Positions 45,245 through 55,900 are shown, numbered from the stretch's first letter. The stretch is DNA of 64,000 nt from Bradyrhizobium betae (GCF_008932115.1 NZ_CP044543.1:1426001-1490000); one strand, 5' to 3'. A program made the numbers and translations. The notes: generated by a model from the letters alone, not told the origin.

Positions 45245-46933
45245 TCAGGCCGCGCGGACCGACTCCAGGAACTGCGCGACCTCGACCTTGAGGCGCGTGC
45301 TGTCGGTCGCCAGCGATTTCGCCGCCGACAGCACCTCGCTCGAGGCCTCGCCGGTCTCGATCGCACCGCGCTGCACGTCGGTGATGTTCGCCGAGACCTC
45401 CTGCGTGCCGATCGAGGCCTGCTGGACGTTGCGCGAGATCTCCTGCGTGGCCGCGCCCTGCTCCTCGACCGCGGCGGCGATCGCCGCGGACACTTCGGAC
45501 AGCCGCTCGATGGTGCCGCCGATCTCCTGGATGGCGCTGACGGATTCCTGCGTCGCGGACTGGATACCCGACACCTGCGTGCCGATCTCTCCGGTCGCCT
45601 TGGCGGTCTGCTCGGCCAATGCCTTGACCTCGGAGGCGACGACGGCGAAGCCGCGGCCGGCTTCACCGGCGCGCGCCGCCTCGATGGTCGCGTTCAGGGC
45701 CAGCAGGTTGGTCTGGCCCGCGATGGTGTTGATGAGCTCCACGACGTCGCCGATGCGGGAGGCCGCCTGCGACAGCGCGTTGACGCGGTCGTTGGTCCGC
45801 GCCGCCTGCTGCACGGCTTCCGCTGCCATGCGCGCCGAATCCTGCACGCGGCGGCTGATCTCGGTGATGGACGAGGACAGCTCTTCCGAGGCGGACGCCA
45901 CGGCCTGGACGTTGGTTGAGGCTTCCTCGGACGCGGCCGCAACGACGGTTGCGAGCTCCTGCCCGCGCTGCGCGGTGCCGGTCAGCGTCGTTGCAGAGGC
46001 CTCGAGCTCGGTCGAGGCAGACGACACGGTCCCGACGACCTCGCCGATCATGGTTTCGAACTTGCGGGTGATAGCGTCGACGCGGCGGCCGCGTTCGATC
46101 TTGGCTTCGGCATCGGCCGCGGCGGCCTCGTCCGCGGCCCGCTTGGCGATCAGCGCCTCCTTGAAGATCTGGAGCGCATCGGCCATCGAGCCGATTTCGG
46201 TCTTCTCGCCGCGATGCGGCACCTCGGCCGAGAGGTCGCCCTCACCGAGCGACTGCATCGGCTTGATGATGGAGGCGATACCGCGCGAGACGTCACGCAC
46301 GAGATAATAGGCGGCACCGATCGCAATCACGACCGAAAGCACGATGATGCCGACCAGCACGCGGAAGATCGTGGCGTAGCTGTCGGCCGCCTGCTTCGTC
46401 TCAAGCTCGGCACCCCGGTTGTTGAGTTCGATGCCCTTCTGGAGGAATGGATCAGCAGCCTGGGCCATCTTGGCGACCTTGGTCTGCAACATCTCGTTGG
46501 CGTCGGTCGGGAAACGGCCGATGTTCTTGCGCGACAGCGCCATCACTTCCTGCACGCCGCCCATGTACTCGGCCCATGCCTTGGCCCATTGCCCATAGAG
46601 CGAGCGCTCCTCGGCAGAGGTGATCAGCGGCTCGTAGACCTTGCGGGTCTGGTCGATGCGCGCCTGCAACGAGGCGAGGCGCTTTTCGGCGGCGTCCTTG
46701 CCTTCAGCCGTATCCTGCATCAGGTGCAGGCGGAGCGCGACGCGCAGCTCGTTGACATCCGCACGGATCGAGCCGAGCGCACGCACGCTCGGCAGCCAGC
46801 TCTCGGCGATTTCGACGGTATGGGAATTGATGCTCTGCATGGTGCCGATCGCCGTCACGCCGACGCCGGCGAGCGAGAGCACGAGGACCGACAACACGGT
46901 CAGAAGCTTGAAGGCGATCGATAATTTCGACAT
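45245..46933 (-). CDS. Methyl-accepting chemotaxis protein 1
   Basis: A 562-residue chemoreceptor. It has an N-terminal membrane helix (LLTVLSVLVLSLAGVGVTAI), a periplasmic four-helix-bundle sensor (about 35-190), a second helix (VLVGIIVLSVVIAIGAAYYL), a HAMP domain (about 210-265) and a long signalling coiled coil. The hairpin tip contains [20 protein letters not shown]. No CheR-binding pentapeptide is seen at the end (FLESVRAA). A stretch of 59 residues around the tip is identical to that of the next receptor. ATG 46933 is preferred over a GTG further up. Confidence 0.93.
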   Translation of the reverse strand: MSKLSIAFKLLTVLSVLVLSLAGVGVTAIGTMQSINSHTVEIAESWLPSVRALGSIRADVNELRVALRLHLMQDTAEGKDAAEKRLASLQARIDQTRKVYEPLITSAEERSLYGQWAKAWAEYMGGVQEVMALSRKNIGRFPTDANEMLQTKVAKMAQAADPFLQKGIELNNRGAELETKQAADSYATIFRVLVGIIVLSVVIAIGAAYYLVRDVSRGIASIIKPMQSLGEGDLSAEVPHRGEKTEIGSMADALQIFKEALIAKRAADEAAAADAEAKIERGRRVDAITRKFETMIGEVVGTVSSASTELEASATTLTGTAQRGQELATVVAAASEEASTNVQAVASASEELSSSITEISRRVQDSARMAAEAVQQAARTNDRVNALSQAASRIGDVVELINTIAGQTNLLALNATIEAARAGEAGRGFAVVASEVKALAEQTAKATGEIGTQVSGIQSATQESVSAIQEIGGTIERLSEVSAAIAAAVEEQGAATQEISRNVQQASIGTQEVSANITDVQRGAIETGEASSEVLSAAKSLATDSTRLKVEVAQFLESVRAA

Positions 46934-47297
46934 CACGACAAATCCCCATGATACCTGGCACGCGCCAGTCAACTGCGCCGCGATCGCTACGATGAGCTAT
47001 GGGACGGCGGTCATTCCAACAATGCTGGCTGGTTCTTATGCAGTAGGATTACGCACATAATTGCAAACAGCCGTTAACAGGACCCCACGTAAAACTACGG
47101 CTTCGCTATCGCCGGCGTTCAACGTTCCGCAATCATGCGTTGCAGCAGGACCGACATCCCGTGTTGCAACGCAGCCGTACGGATACCGCTTTGCAGCATT
47201 CGCGCACGACTCCCTCAGGCAGCAATATAAAAGAAAACGACCGCCGCGCTTCAGGCGCGACGGTCGCTGGATCAAATCGGAACCGAGCGTGGGCGTG
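46934..47297. other. Gap of 364 bases between the two chemoreceptor genes
   Basis: No gene is seen. The right-hand part (about 46975-47060) is AT-richer and lies upstream of receptor 1, so it probably holds its promoter. A rho-independent terminator for receptor 2 lies at 47229-47266. The middle has no obvious structure. Confidence 0.6.
47229..47266 (-). terminator. Rho-independent terminator of chemoreceptor 2
   Basis: On the minus strand CGACCGTCGCGC and GCGCGGCGGTCG form a 12-bp stem (one G-U pair) with loop CTGAA, followed by TTTTCTTTT. It lies about 30 bases past the receptor 2 stop. Confidence 0.88.
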
Positions 47298-49040
47298 TCA
47301 GGCCGCGCGTACCGTCTCCAGGAACTTGCCGACCTCGAGCTTGAGACGATCGCTGTCGCTGGACAGCATCTGCGCCGCGGACAGGACCTGCGAGGACGCC
47401 GATCCGGTTTCGCTTGCGCCGCGCTGGATGTCGGTGATGTTGGACGAGACCTGCTGGGTGCCTTGCGCGGCCTGCGCCACGTTGCGGGAGATCTCCTGCG
47501 TCGCCGCGCCCTGCTCTTCCACCGCCGCCGCGATGGTCGAGGAAATTTCCGACAACCTTTCGATGGTGTCGCTGATGTCCTTGATAGCGCCGACCGAATG
47601 CTCGGTTGCGGTCTGAATGCCCGCGATCTGCTGCCCGATCTCGCCGGTTGCCTTCGCGGTCTGCTCCGCCAGCGCCTTGACTTCGGAAGCGACGACCGCG
47701 AAGCCGCGGCCGGCTTCACCGGCGCGGGCCGCCTCGATCGTGGCATTGAGCGCCAGCAGATTGGTCTGGCCTGCGATGGTGTTGATCAGCTCGACGACAT
47801 CGCCGATCCGCGTTGCCGCCTGCGACAGCTCACTGACGCGATCGGTCGTGGTGCGGGCCTGCCCGACCGCCTCGCTGGCGACCCGGGCGGATTCCTGCAC
47901 CTGCCGGCTGATCTCGGTGATCGAGGACGACAGCTCCTCTGTCGCCGACGCGACCGACTGAACGTTGGTGGATGCCTCCTCGGAGGCCGCAGCAACCACG
48001 GCCGTCACCCCCTGCGCGCGCTCAGCAGTCGAGGTGAGCGTGGTGGCCGACGCCTCGAGCTCGTTCGATGCCGACGACACCGTGTGGACGATCTCGCCGA
48101 CCGCGGATTCGAAACTGTCGGCGAGCCTGCGCATCTCCGACTTGCGCTGCTCGGCTGCGATCTGGTCCTGCCGCATCTTGGCTTCCGCTTCCTCGCGCGC
48201 CTTCTGCTCGGACACGACCTTGAATTTCTCGACGGCGCCGGCAACTTCTCCGACCTCGTCCTTGCGGCCGAGACCGGGCAGCACGACCGAGAAATCGCCG
48301 CCGGCAAGCTTCTCCATCGCGAACGTCAGCGCGCGCATCGGACGCGCGATGCTGAAGACGGAGAAGATGCAGGCGCCGATCAGGACAAGCGCAACCAGCA
48401 CGCCGGTGATGAACGACGTCCGAGCAACCGATTCAGCTTCTGCTTCCGCTTCGGCGCGAGCATCGGCACTCCTCTTCTTGGCGAAACCAGTGATTTGGTC
48501 GGTCAGTTCCGATATCTCTTGATTGATCGGCGCCAGAGTCCCCTTGCGGATGCCATCGACCTCGGCCACCAGCTTCGCGAATTGCGCCGCCGCTTCGCCG
48601 TCCTTTTTTCCTTCGAGCGCGAGCTCTTGCCTGCGGATCGCCTCGATCTGCTGCTGGCCTTTGCTGAAATTGCCGACCAGCTCGGTCAGACGGTCGATCC
48701 GCTTTCGGTTCTCCGGCGAACGGGAGAGCTTCGCCATCTCGCCCGCGTACTGCAGGGCTGACCTCTGCCGATCGTTGAAATAGGCGACGGTCTTCTGCAA
48801 TTCGGCGAGCGAGGACGACGTCAGGATGTCGCGAATGCCGATCTGCATCCCGCGGACCGAAGCCTTGGCTTCCGCAGCATTTTGCGCAATCGCCTGCTGT
48901 CCCGACGCCCCGCTACTGAGCCTCTGGACATCCGCATCGCCGCGCATCTGGAGGAGGATCATCAGCGCGACGAGCGCGATGGTCAGCGCCGAGGTGACGG
49001 CGAGCTTGGTGCCAATTCGCAGGTTCTGAATGAACATCAT
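47298..49040 (-). CDS. Methyl-accepting chemotaxis protein 2
   Basis: A 580-residue chemoreceptor with an N-terminal helix ([18 protein letters not shown]), a helical periplasmic region (about 30-195), a second helix ([20 protein letters not shown]), HAMP (about 225-280) and the signalling coiled coil. The sensor differs completely from that of receptor 1, but the signalling part is close to it, including 59 identical residues at the tip. It ends FLETVRAA, with no CheR pentapeptide. A strong terminator follows. Confidence 0.93.
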   Translation of the reverse strand: MMFIQNLRIGTKLAVTSALTIALVALMILLQMRGDADVQRLSSGASGQQAIAQNAAEAKASVRGMQIGIRDILTSSSLAELQKTVAYFNDRQRSALQYAGEMAKLSRSPENRKRIDRLTELVGNFSKGQQQIEAIRRQELALEGKKDGEAAAQFAKLVAEVDGIRKGTLAPINQEISELTDQITGFAKKRSADARAEAEAEAESVARTSFITGVLVALVLIGACIFSVFSIARPMRALTFAMEKLAGGDFSVVLPGLGRKDEVGEVAGAVEKFKVVSEQKAREEAEAKMRQDQIAAEQRKSEMRRLADSFESAVGEIVHTVSSASNELEASATTLTSTAERAQGVTAVVAAASEEASTNVQSVASATEELSSSITEISRQVQESARVASEAVGQARTTTDRVSELSQAATRIGDVVELINTIAGQTNLLALNATIEAARAGEAGRGFAVVASEVKALAEQTAKATGEIGQQIAGIQTATEHSVGAIKDISDTIERLSEISSTIAAAVEEQGAATQEISRNVAQAAQGTQQVSSNITDIQRGASETGSASSQVLSAAQMLSSDSDRLKLEVGKFLETVRAA

Positions 49041-49257
49041 TGAAGTATTCCCGGGATACGCATTGCCGCGACGAAGCGCGTGAATAGCCCGGGAAGGCTA
49101 ACCGGCAGGCCACTCGTTAACGTTAAGTGCAGCCGCCGCGCCCCGGGTAGAAATACGGAATTCGCTGCTCAAATTATCGAACTTGCGCAGCTTTCACGTG
49201 CAGAACGCAGATGCTTCGCGAATTTGCAGGCCTTCAGCCAGTCGACGCTATCGCTCC

Positions 49258-49491
49258 TCAGCCCATCGTCTCGCCGACGAGGCTGATGCGAAACACAGGC
49301 GTCTTGTTCTCGTCGAGCAGCTCCATCCGCCACTCGGCATCCCGCTTGAGGCCGCGCGCGATGGTGCCGAGCAGATTGGCGCAGACCTCGGTCATCTCGG
49401 TCCACGCGGCCGCGCGATCCTCGAACTCGTACGGCTGATCGGCTGCGCCGGAATAGCGACCGGTGCTGATGCGAAAGAAGTACAGCGACAT
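49258..49491 (-). CDS. DUF6894 family small protein, 77 aa
   Basis: A 77-residue protein that starts MSLYFFRISTGRYSGAADQP and contains EFEDRAAAWTEMTEVCANLL and WRMELLDENKTPVFRISLVG. The pattern MPLYFF-like start, a middle helix and a C-terminal strand fits the DUF6894 family, which is abundant in Bradyrhizobium. Function unknown. ATG 49491 has AAGG upstream; the longer frame starting at 49524 adds residues that do not match the family. Confidence 0.78.
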   Translation of the reverse strand: MSLYFFRISTGRYSGAADQPYEFEDRAAAWTEMTEVCANLLGTIARGLKRDAEWRMELLDENKTPVFRISLVGETMG

Positions 49492-49645
49492 CGTGGTAAC
49501 CTTATGCCCCCCGGCCCTACGCAAACTGCGGCGCGAGTCGCTACCAACGCATGAAAACCGCCGTCCGTACGACTACGGCGCGGCGGCTTTGCTGTGCATG
49601 AAGATCTTCAACGAGAAGGTGTGCGAAGAGTCCCGCACAGCCAGA

Positions 49646-50245
49646 TCACTGGGTGGAACGGCGCAGCTCCAGCGGAGCGTCGTTCTTCGCAGGTTCAGAT
49701 TTGGCTTCCGACTTCACCGGTTCGAGCCGGGTGCTCTCGACACGCGGTGTCTCGACGCGCGCGGCGACTTCGGTGTTGGGCGCGCCGACGGAGCCGGTGT
49801 GCTCCGACGAGCGCAGCGAGCGCGGACGCGCCACGGCACGCGCCATCAGCATCTGATTGCCGCCCTGATGGTGGAAGTCGCAATAGGCGAAGCCCATGCC
49901 CGACACCGAGCCGCGGAAGCTGCGATCGTCAGTCTTCTCCAGATTGAAGCAGGGCTCGAACGGGATGCCCTTGATCGAGGCGCAGACGTTCTGGCCACGG
50001 ATCTGGAGCGTGTTGCCGGGAAGGCGGAGGTGTTTCACCGGGCCTGCGCCCGAGAACTGCACCGCACCGGCGGCGCCGAGGTCTTCCAGGATGCGGCCTG
50101 CGCCGCGGGTACCGTCGAAACAGGTGAAGGCGAACACCTTACCGGCCACGAAACGGCGCGCCTCGTCGGCGTTCATGCCTCCGGCAATGGCCGGCGCAAT
50201 CGTCACTGCCGCCGTGACAGCCCCCAACACAATACGCGCAAGCAT
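49646..50245 (-). CDS. Exported hypothetical protein, 199 aa
   Basis: Not recognised. It has a signal peptide (MLARIVLGAVTAAVTIAPAI, cleaved before GGMNADEARR). The mature domain (about 22-135) has four or more cysteines (FTCFDGTRGAG, NVCASIKGIPFEPCFNLEK, GFAYCDFHHQGG) that could form disulfides. A charged low-complexity tail rich in Glu, Arg, Pro and Ser follows (about 140-199). Likely periplasmic or secreted. Confidence 0.75.
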   Translation of the reverse strand: MLARIVLGAVTAAVTIAPAIAGGMNADEARRFVAGKVFAFTCFDGTRGAGRILEDLGAAGAVQFSGAGPVKHLRLPGNTLQIRGQNVCASIKGIPFEPCFNLEKTDDRSFRGSVSGMGFAYCDFHHQGGNQMLMARAVARPRSLRSSEHTGSVGAPNTEVAARVETPRVESTRLEPVKSEAKSEPAKNDAPLELRRSTQ

Positions 50246-50358
50246 GCTCTACTCCGAACCAACCCCCGCAGCGGGCGATGCCTTATCTCTTTACCCGCTG
50301 CTTACCATACTAACCATGGCGACATTGAAGCAGCTTGGTTGGTAAAGTCTGAACGTCG

Positions 50359-51345
50359 TTAAACAATTTTTACCACGATGCGGCCGCGGACCTGGCCGGC
50401 CAGGATTTTCGCGCCCCACTCCGGAACCTCATCGAGCGAAATTTCGTGAGTAATTTCAGAGAGTTTTGTCCGATCCAGATCGGACGCCAGGCGCTGCCAG
50501 GCGGCTTTGCGCGGCTCGATCGGGCACATCACGGAATCGATGCCGAGAAGGCACACCCCGCGCAAAATGAAGGGTGCGACAGAAGACGGCAGGTCCATGC
50601 CGGCCGCGAGGCCGCAGGCCGCAATCGCACCACCGTATTTCGTCATCGACAGGAGATTCGCCAGCGTGGTCGAGCCGACGCTGTCCACGCCGCCCGCCCA
50701 ACGCTCCTTGGCCAGGGGCTTGGCCGGCGCCGACAATTCATTGCGGTCGATGATCTCGGCCGCGCCGATCCCTTTCAGATAGTCCGCTTCCGAGGCGCGC
50801 CCGGTCGAGGCGATGACGTGGTAGCCGATCTTCGACAGCACGGAGATGGCGACCGAGCCAACGCCGCCCGCCGCGCCCGTGACCACCACGGGGCCGCCCT
50901 TCGGTGAGAGGCCGTGCTTCTCCAGCGCCAGCACGGACAGCATCGCCGTGAAGCCGGCGGTGCCGATCGCCATGGCGTCGCGCGCCGACAGGCCCTGCGG
51001 AAGAGCGACCAGCCAGTCGCCTTTCACCCGCGCCTTCTGCGCATAGGCGCCGAGATGGGTCTCACCCATGCCCCAACCGGTGCAGACGACCTTGTCGCCG
51101 GCCTTCCATTGCGGATGCGAGGACGCTTCGACGGTGCCTGCGAAATCGATGCCGGCGATCATCGGGAAGCGGCGCACCACCGGCGCCTTGCCGGTCAACG
51201 CGAGGCCGTCCTTGTAGTTCAGCGTCGACCATTCCACGTGGACGGTGACGTCGCCGTCCATCAGCTCGGCCTCGTCGAACTGCGCCAGCTGCGCGGTGGT
51301 GCCCTTGTCCGCCTTGTCGATCCGGATCGCTTTGAACGTGGCCAC
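50359..51345 (-). CDS. acuI: Acrylyl-CoA reductase-like oxidoreductase (AcuI/YhdH family)
   Basis: A 328-residue zinc-independent medium-chain reductase. NADPH is bound by [33 protein letters not shown] and [13 protein letters not shown] mark the YhdH/YhfP subgroup, and [20 protein letters not shown] is typical of its C-terminus. Studied members reduce acryloyl-CoA to propionyl-CoA, protecting cells from this toxic intermediate. The neighbouring MFS gene is 42 bases upstream in the same direction. Confidence 0.9.
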   Translation of the reverse strand: MATFKAIRIDKADKGTTAQLAQFDEAELMDGDVTVHVEWSTLNYKDGLALTGKAPVVRRFPMIAGIDFAGTVEASSHPQWKAGDKVVCTGWGMGETHLGAYAQKARVKGDWLVALPQGLSARDAMAIGTAGFTAMLSVLALEKHGLSPKGGPVVVTGAAGGVGSVAISVLSKIGYHVIASTGRASEADYLKGIGAAEIIDRNELSAPAKPLAKERWAGGVDSVGSTTLANLLSMTKYGGAIAACGLAAGMDLPSSVAPFILRGVCLLGIDSVMCPIEPRKAAWQRLASDLDRTKLSEITHEISLDEVPEWGAKILAGQVRGRIVVKIV

Positions 51346-51386
51346 AGCAAGAACTCCCTGACTTGTTTCAGGCGATGTTTAGCCGA

Positions 51387-52640
51387 TCAGGCCGGCTGCG
51401 CAACCGCTCGCTGAACCGGTTTCTCGACGATCGGAAGATTGATCAGCGCCGAGAGCACACCGAACAGGATCGAGAGCCACCAGATCGGCGTGTAGGAACC
51501 GAACTTCTCGAACACGATGCCGCCGAGCCAGACGCCGAGGAAGCCACCGACCTGATGGCTGACGAAGGCGAAGCCGTAAAGCGTGGCGAGCCAGCGGGTG
51601 CCGAACATCAGCGCCACCAGCGCCGAGGTCGGCGGCACCGTCGACAGCCAGGTCAGTCCGGAGAATGCACCGAACGCAATTGCCGAGAACGGCGTGATCG
51701 GGAACGAAATGAAGGCCAGCGTCGCAAGCGCGCGGGTGAAATAGATCACGGAGAGGATGTAGCGCTTGGGCAGCGAGTTCTGGAGATAGCCGACGCTGAG
51801 CGAGCCGATGATGTTGAACAGGCCGATGGCCGCGATCACCCAGCCGCCGGTTTGCGTCGAGATGCCGCGATCGACCAGGAAGGCCGGCAGATGCACGGTG
51901 ATGAAAGCGAGCTGGAAGCCGCAAGTGAAGAAGCCGAGCACCAGCAGCACGTAGGAGCGATGCCCGAAGGCTTCGGAAAGCGCTTTGGTGAAGGTCTGCT
52001 CATCCGCGGGCGCAGCGTTGGCCGTGCTTGCAACCGGCGGCGTCGAGAGCGCCAGCGACAGCGGGATGATCAGCAGCATCAGGAAGCCGAACACCGTGAG
52101 CGCCTGCTGCCAGCCGAAATTGTCGATCAGCGCCACGCCGATCGGCGCGAACAGGAACTGGCCGAACGAGCCCGCCGCGGTGCCGGCGCCAAGCGCAAGG
52201 CCGCGCTTCTCGGCCGGCAACAGCTTGCTGAACGCCGACAATACCAGATTGAACGAGCAGCCGGCGAGGCCAAAGCCGACCATCACGCCCGCGCCGATGT
52301 CGAGCGACAGCGGCGTCGAGGAGTAGCGCATCAAGAGCAGGCCGCCAGCATAGAGCAGAGCGCCAACGGACATCACCCGGAACAGGCCGAAGCGGTCGGC
52401 GACCGCGCCGGCGATCGGCTGGCCCAATCCCCACAACAAATTCTGGAAGGCAATGGCTAGGCCAAACACGTCGCGGCCCCAGGCGAACTCATGGCTCATC
52501 GGCTGCACGAAGAAACCGAGTGCCGAACGCGGGCCGAAGCCGAGCATGCCGATGGCGCAGCCGCAGAGAATGATGATCGCCGGCGTGCGCCAGGAGGAAG
52601 GCCGGGAAACCGGACCGAGCTCGCCCGCTTGTGTCGACAT
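51387..52640 (-). CDS. MFS transporter
   Basis: A 417-residue major facilitator with about 12 helices and a central loop (about 205-230). Visible segments include CGCAIGMLGFGPRSALGFFV in helix 1 and LLWGLGQPIAGAVADRFG (loop 2-3 motif). The type resembles oxalate/formate or monocarboxylate porters. ATG 52640 is chosen because GAGGAA is suitably spaced upstream; ATG 52652 is an alternative. It may be co-transcribed with the AcuI-like gene. Substrate unknown. Confidence 0.87.
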   Translation of the reverse strand: MSTQAGELGPVSRPSSWRTPAIIILCGCAIGMLGFGPRSALGFFVQPMSHEFAWGRDVFGLAIAFQNLLWGLGQPIAGAVADRFGLFRVMSVGALLYAGGLLLMRYSSTPLSLDIGAGVMVGFGLAGCSFNLVLSAFSKLLPAEKRGLALGAGTAAGSFGQFLFAPIGVALIDNFGWQQALTVFGFLMLLIIPLSLALSTPPVASTANAAPADEQTFTKALSEAFGHRSYVLLVLGFFTCGFQLAFITVHLPAFLVDRGISTQTGGWVIAAIGLFNIIGSLSVGYLQNSLPKRYILSVIYFTRALATLAFISFPITPFSAIAFGAFSGLTWLSTVPPTSALVALMFGTRWLATLYGFAFVSHQVGGFLGVWLGGIVFEKFGSYTPIWWLSILFGVLSALINLPIVEKPVQRAVAQPA

Positions 52641-52865
52641 ACGCTTCCTCATCTGTCGCTGGCGGGTCCGGAATAGGCAACCGCGAGTCAGGCGTTTAAT
52701 GCAAGTGCATGGAAATCCCAAGCCGAAAATGATTGCGTCCTACGAAGAGCTGCTGCCGGAGCATTGCGTTTCTTCGAGGCCTCGCTCGGAGACGGCGATC
52801 GTGTTTTGACGAGAATGTGTCCGGCGAGGGCTGGCAGCCGCGTCAGTCGCGTGTTACCTTCAATC

Positions 52866-52880
52866 TACTCATATTGAGCA
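52866..52880. promoter_or_regulatory. NadQ operator candidate, distal copy
   Basis: TACTCATATTGAGCA: arms TACTCA and TGAGCA around a 3-base centre, one mismatch in the dyad. An identical pair of arms with the same spacing lies 75 bases downstream, about seven turns of the helix away. Assignment to NadQ is inferred from gene content. Confidence 0.68.
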
Positions 52881-52940
52881 TATCGAAGTCCTAATGAAAT
52901 CCCACCCGGCCTCTCGGCCGGATTTCTCAGGCTCCAAATA

Positions 52941-52955
52941 TACTCATAATGAGCA
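52941..52955. promoter_or_regulatory. NadQ operator candidate, proximal copy
   Basis: TACTCATAATGAGCA, preceded by ATA and followed by TAATT, lies 25 bases before the nadA ATG, where bound repressor would block the promoter or early transcription. Same arms and spacing as the distal copy. Confidence 0.72.
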
Positions 52956-52980
52956 TAATTGATATGTACGGGAGGCTTCG

Positions 52981-54087
52981 ATGCCGATCACTGGACTTTA
53001 CGGCCCCGACGACTTTGCCAACCGGCCTCAGGGCCAATCCACCATCCCGCCCCGCCCCGCGCCGGCGCGGTCGGGCCCCGCACTGCCGATGCCCTCGCTG
53101 GAATGGACGCCGGAGGTCGAGCGGGCCACCGCGCCGCTCTACGAGCGCATCAAGCACGTGATCCCGCCGATCGAATGGCCGCTGATGGCGCCGACCATCA
53201 AGGCGATCAACGAGTTGAAGCAGGCGCGCGGCGCAGTGATCCTCGCGCACAATTACCAGGCGCCGGAGATCTTTCACGGCGTCGCCGACATCGGCGGCGA
53301 CTCGCTCCAGCTCGCCGTCGAAGCCTCCAGGGTGAAGGCCGGCATCATCGTCCAGTGCGGCGTACACTTCATGGCGGAGACCTCGAAGCTGCTCAATCCG
53401 GACAAGACGGTGCTGATCCCGGATTCGCGCGCCGGATGCTCGCTCGCCGCCAGCATCACGGGTGCGGACGTCCGCCTGCTCCGCGAAAAATTTCCCGGCG
53501 TGCCCGTGGTTGCCTATGTCAACACGTCGGCGGAGGTGAAAGCCGAGGTCGATATCTGCTGCACCTCGTCGAACGCAGTGCAAGTGGTCGAGAGCCTGAA
53601 CGCGCCCAGCGTCATCTTCCTGCCCGATCGCTATCTTGCGACCTACGTCGCCTCGAAGACCGACGTGAAGATCATCGCCTGGAAGGGCGCCTGCGAGGTG
53701 CACGAGCGCTTCACGGGCGAGGAGCTGCGCGCCTATCGCGAGGCCGATCCGTCGGTGCAGATCATCGCGCATCCCGAATGCCCGCCGGACGTTCTGGCGG
53801 AGGCCGACTTCACAGGCTCGACCGCGCACATGATCAACTGGGTCCGAGAAAAGCGGCCGCGGCGGCTCGTGATGATCACGGAATGCTCGATGGCGGACAA
53901 TGTGCGCGCCGAGCTGCCTGACGTGGAGATGTTGCGCCCCTGCAATCTCTGCCCGCACATGAAGCGCATCACGCTATCCAACATCCTGGAGAGCCTGCTG
54001 ACGCTGCGCGAGGAAGTGACGATCGATCCGGTGCTTGCGGAACGGGCGCGGCGCTCGGTCGAGCGGATGATCAATCTGAAGAACTAG
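52981..54087 (+). CDS. nadA: Quinolinate synthase A
   Basis: Condenses iminoaspartate with dihydroxyacetone phosphate to quinolinate, using a 4Fe-4S cluster. The 368-residue protein shows [34 protein letters not shown] (first cluster Cys), AHPECPPDV (second) and [13 protein letters not shown] (third). An extra N-terminal stretch of about 60 residues precedes the core. GGGAGG is 5 bases upstream. It is the first of the nadA-nadB-nadC run, and two palindromes lie upstream. Confidence 0.96.
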   Translation: MPITGLYGPDDFANRPQGQSTIPPRPAPARSGPALPMPSLEWTPEVERATAPLYERIKHVIPPIEWPLMAPTIKAINELKQARGAVILAHNYQAPEIFHGVADIGGDSLQLAVEASRVKAGIIVQCGVHFMAETSKLLNPDKTVLIPDSRAGCSLAASITGADVRLLREKFPGVPVVAYVNTSAEVKAEVDICCTSSNAVQVVESLNAPSVIFLPDRYLATYVASKTDVKIIAWKGACEVHERFTGEELRAYREADPSVQIIAHPECPPDVLAEADFTGSTAHMINWVREKRPRRLVMITECSMADNVRAELPDVEMLRPCNLCPHMKRITLSNILESLLTLREEVTIDPVLAERARRSVERMINLKN

Positions 54088-54101
54088 CAAAACACACAGC
54101 T

Positions 54102-54261
54102 GTCGTCCCGGACAAGCGAAGCGCAGATCCGGGTCCCCCGCGCGAGCGCTCTACGCTCGTCGCGATAACCACAGGACGATGTCTGGCGAAGAAAGGCGTT
54201 GCAGAGCTTCGCTAAACAACATCCGCCGCGGCGTATGGGTCCCCGCGTTCGCGGGGACGAC
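54102..54261. repeat. Palindromic repeat inside the nad operon
   Basis: The 196-base gap between nadA and nadB contains TGTCGTCCCGGACAAGCG then CAGATCCGGGTCCC, and at the far end TATGGGTCCCCGCGTTCGCG then GGGACGACGG. The outer ends GTCGTCCC and GGGACGAC are inverted, and CCCCGCGTTCGCGGGG folds on itself. It looks like a hairpin repeat inserted between two genes of one pathway. Confidence 0.62.
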
Positions 54262-54283
54262 GGCAGGGTAGATGGAGACGTTC

Positions 54284-55888
54284 ATGACAAACATCCACAA
54301 CCTCACCCGCAGCACCGACGACGTCGTCATCGTCGGCGGCGGGCTCGCTGGACTCTTCTGCGCGCTGAAACTCGCACCACGGCCGGTGACGCTGATCTCG
54401 GCGGCTCCGCTCGGACAGGGCGCATCTTCCGCCTGGGCGCAAGGCGGCATCGCCGCCGCAATGGCCGAGGGCGATACGCCGGAAGCGCATGCCGCCGACA
54501 CCATCGCGGTCGGCGGCGGCATCGTCGATGAGGCGGTCGCGCTCGGGATCGCGCGCGAGGCCGCGGCGCGGATCCACGATCTGCTCGGCTATGGCGTGCC
54601 GTTCGACCGCGATCTCGAAGGCCGTCTCGCTGTCGGGCGGGAGGCCGCGCATTCGGCGCGGCGCATCGTGCATGTGCGCGGCGACGGAGCCGGCGCGGCG
54701 ATCATCGCAGCACTGAGCGACGCCGTGCGCCGCACGCCGTCGATCCGCCTGATCGAAGGCTTTGTCGCCGAAGCGCTGCTGACCGAGGATGGCGCGGTGA
54801 GCGGCCTGCAATTGCGCGAGGCTGGAAACGTCTCGGCGAGGCCGACGATGATCGCCTCGCGCGCGGTGGTGCTCGCGACCGGGGGCATCGGCCATCTCTA
54901 TGCCGTCACCACAAATCCGGATGAGGCCAGCGGATCGGGCCTTGCGATCGCCGCGCGCGCCGGTGCTGTCATCGCCGACCCCGAATTCGTGCAATTCCAC
55001 CCGACCGCCATCATGGCCGGGCGCGACCCGGCGCCGCTCGCGACCGAAGCGCTGCGCGGCGAAGGCGCGACGCTGGTCAACAACCATGGCGAGCGCTTCA
55101 TGGCGGCGCTCCATCCACTCGCCGAGCTCGCACCACGTGACATCGTGGCCCGCGGCGCGTTCGCGGAGATCGCGGCCGGACGGGGCGCGTTCCTCGATGC
55201 GCGCGATGCGCTGGGCAGCCGCTTCGCCGACAGATTTCCGACGGTGCATGCGAGCTGCATCGCCGCCGGTATCGATCCCGCGATACAGGCCATCCCGATC
55301 GCACCGGCCGCGCACTACCACATGGGCGGCATCGCAGTGGATGCACGCGGCCGCAGCTCGATCGACGGTCTCTGGGCCGGCGGCGAAGTGTCGTCGACCG
55401 GCGCGCATGGCGCCAACCGGCTTGCCTCGAATTCGCTGCTCGAGGCCGTGGTCTATGCCGCCCGCATCGCCGACGACATCGCCGGCCGCGCCATCCCCTC
55501 GCCTGCCCGCCTCCCCGACGGACTGGTGACGCCGCGCACCGGCGCACCGGATGCGGTGGCCGTGAAGCGGCTGCGGGCGATGATGAGCGCGCGCGTCGGC
55601 GTGATCCGCGACGGTGACGGACTTGCCGAGTCGGTGCGCAGCTTCGCCGCGCTCGAGCGCGAAGCCACGAGCATCCCTGTCCGCAACATGGCGACAACGG
55701 CCCTGCTGGTCGCCGTCTCGGCGTGGAGCCGGCGCGAGAGCCGCGGTGCCCATTTCCGCATCGATCATCCGGCGGATGTGCCCGCATTGGCGCAACGAAC
55801 GATGACCACGCTCGCCGTAGCGCGCGCGGTGGCGGAGAGCTTGAGCGAGCATCTCCAGCCGCGCACCGCGCAACCCATGATCGCCTGA
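54284..55888 (+). CDS. nadB: L-aspartate oxidase
   Basis: FAD enzyme (534 aa) that oxidises L-aspartate to iminoaspartate, the first step of NAD synthesis. FAD binding: [18 protein letters not shown]. Active-site segments: [40 protein letters not shown] and [23 protein letters not shown] 54284 has GGAG 8 bases upstream; ATG 54272 is a near alternative. nadC starts 12 bases after the stop. A repeat separates it from nadA. Confidence 0.95.
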   Translation: MTNIHNLTRSTDDVVIVGGGLAGLFCALKLAPRPVTLISAAPLGQGASSAWAQGGIAAAMAEGDTPEAHAADTIAVGGGIVDEAVALGIAREAAARIHDLLGYGVPFDRDLEGRLAVGREAAHSARRIVHVRGDGAGAAIIAALSDAVRRTPSIRLIEGFVAEALLTEDGAVSGLQLREAGNVSARPTMIASRAVVLATGGIGHLYAVTTNPDEASGSGLAIAARAGAVIADPEFVQFHPTAIMAGRDPAPLATEALRGEGATLVNNHGERFMAALHPLAELAPRDIVARGAFAEIAAGRGAFLDARDALGSRFADRFPTVHASCIAAGIDPAIQAIPIAPAAHYHMGGIAVDARGRSSIDGLWAGGEVSSTGAHGANRLASNSLLEAVVYAARIADDIAGRAIPSPARLPDGLVTPRTGAPDAVAVKRLRAMMSARVGVIRDGDGLAESVRSFAALEREATSIPVRNMATTALLVAVSAWSRRESRGAHFRIDHPADVPALAQRTMTTLAVARAVAESLSEHLQPRTAQPMIA

Positions 55889-55900
55889 AGGAGGCCCCCC

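Larger units (their letters stand above)
52641..52980. promoter_or_regulatory. Divergent region between the MFS gene and nadA
   Basis: These 340 bases hold no gene. The left part serves the MFS gene. The part next to nadA carries two copies of a TACTCA-N3-TGAGCA palindrome and a good ribosome site (GGGAGG) 5 bases before the nadA ATG. The area around the palindromes is AT-rich compared with the coding DNA. Confidence 0.7.
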
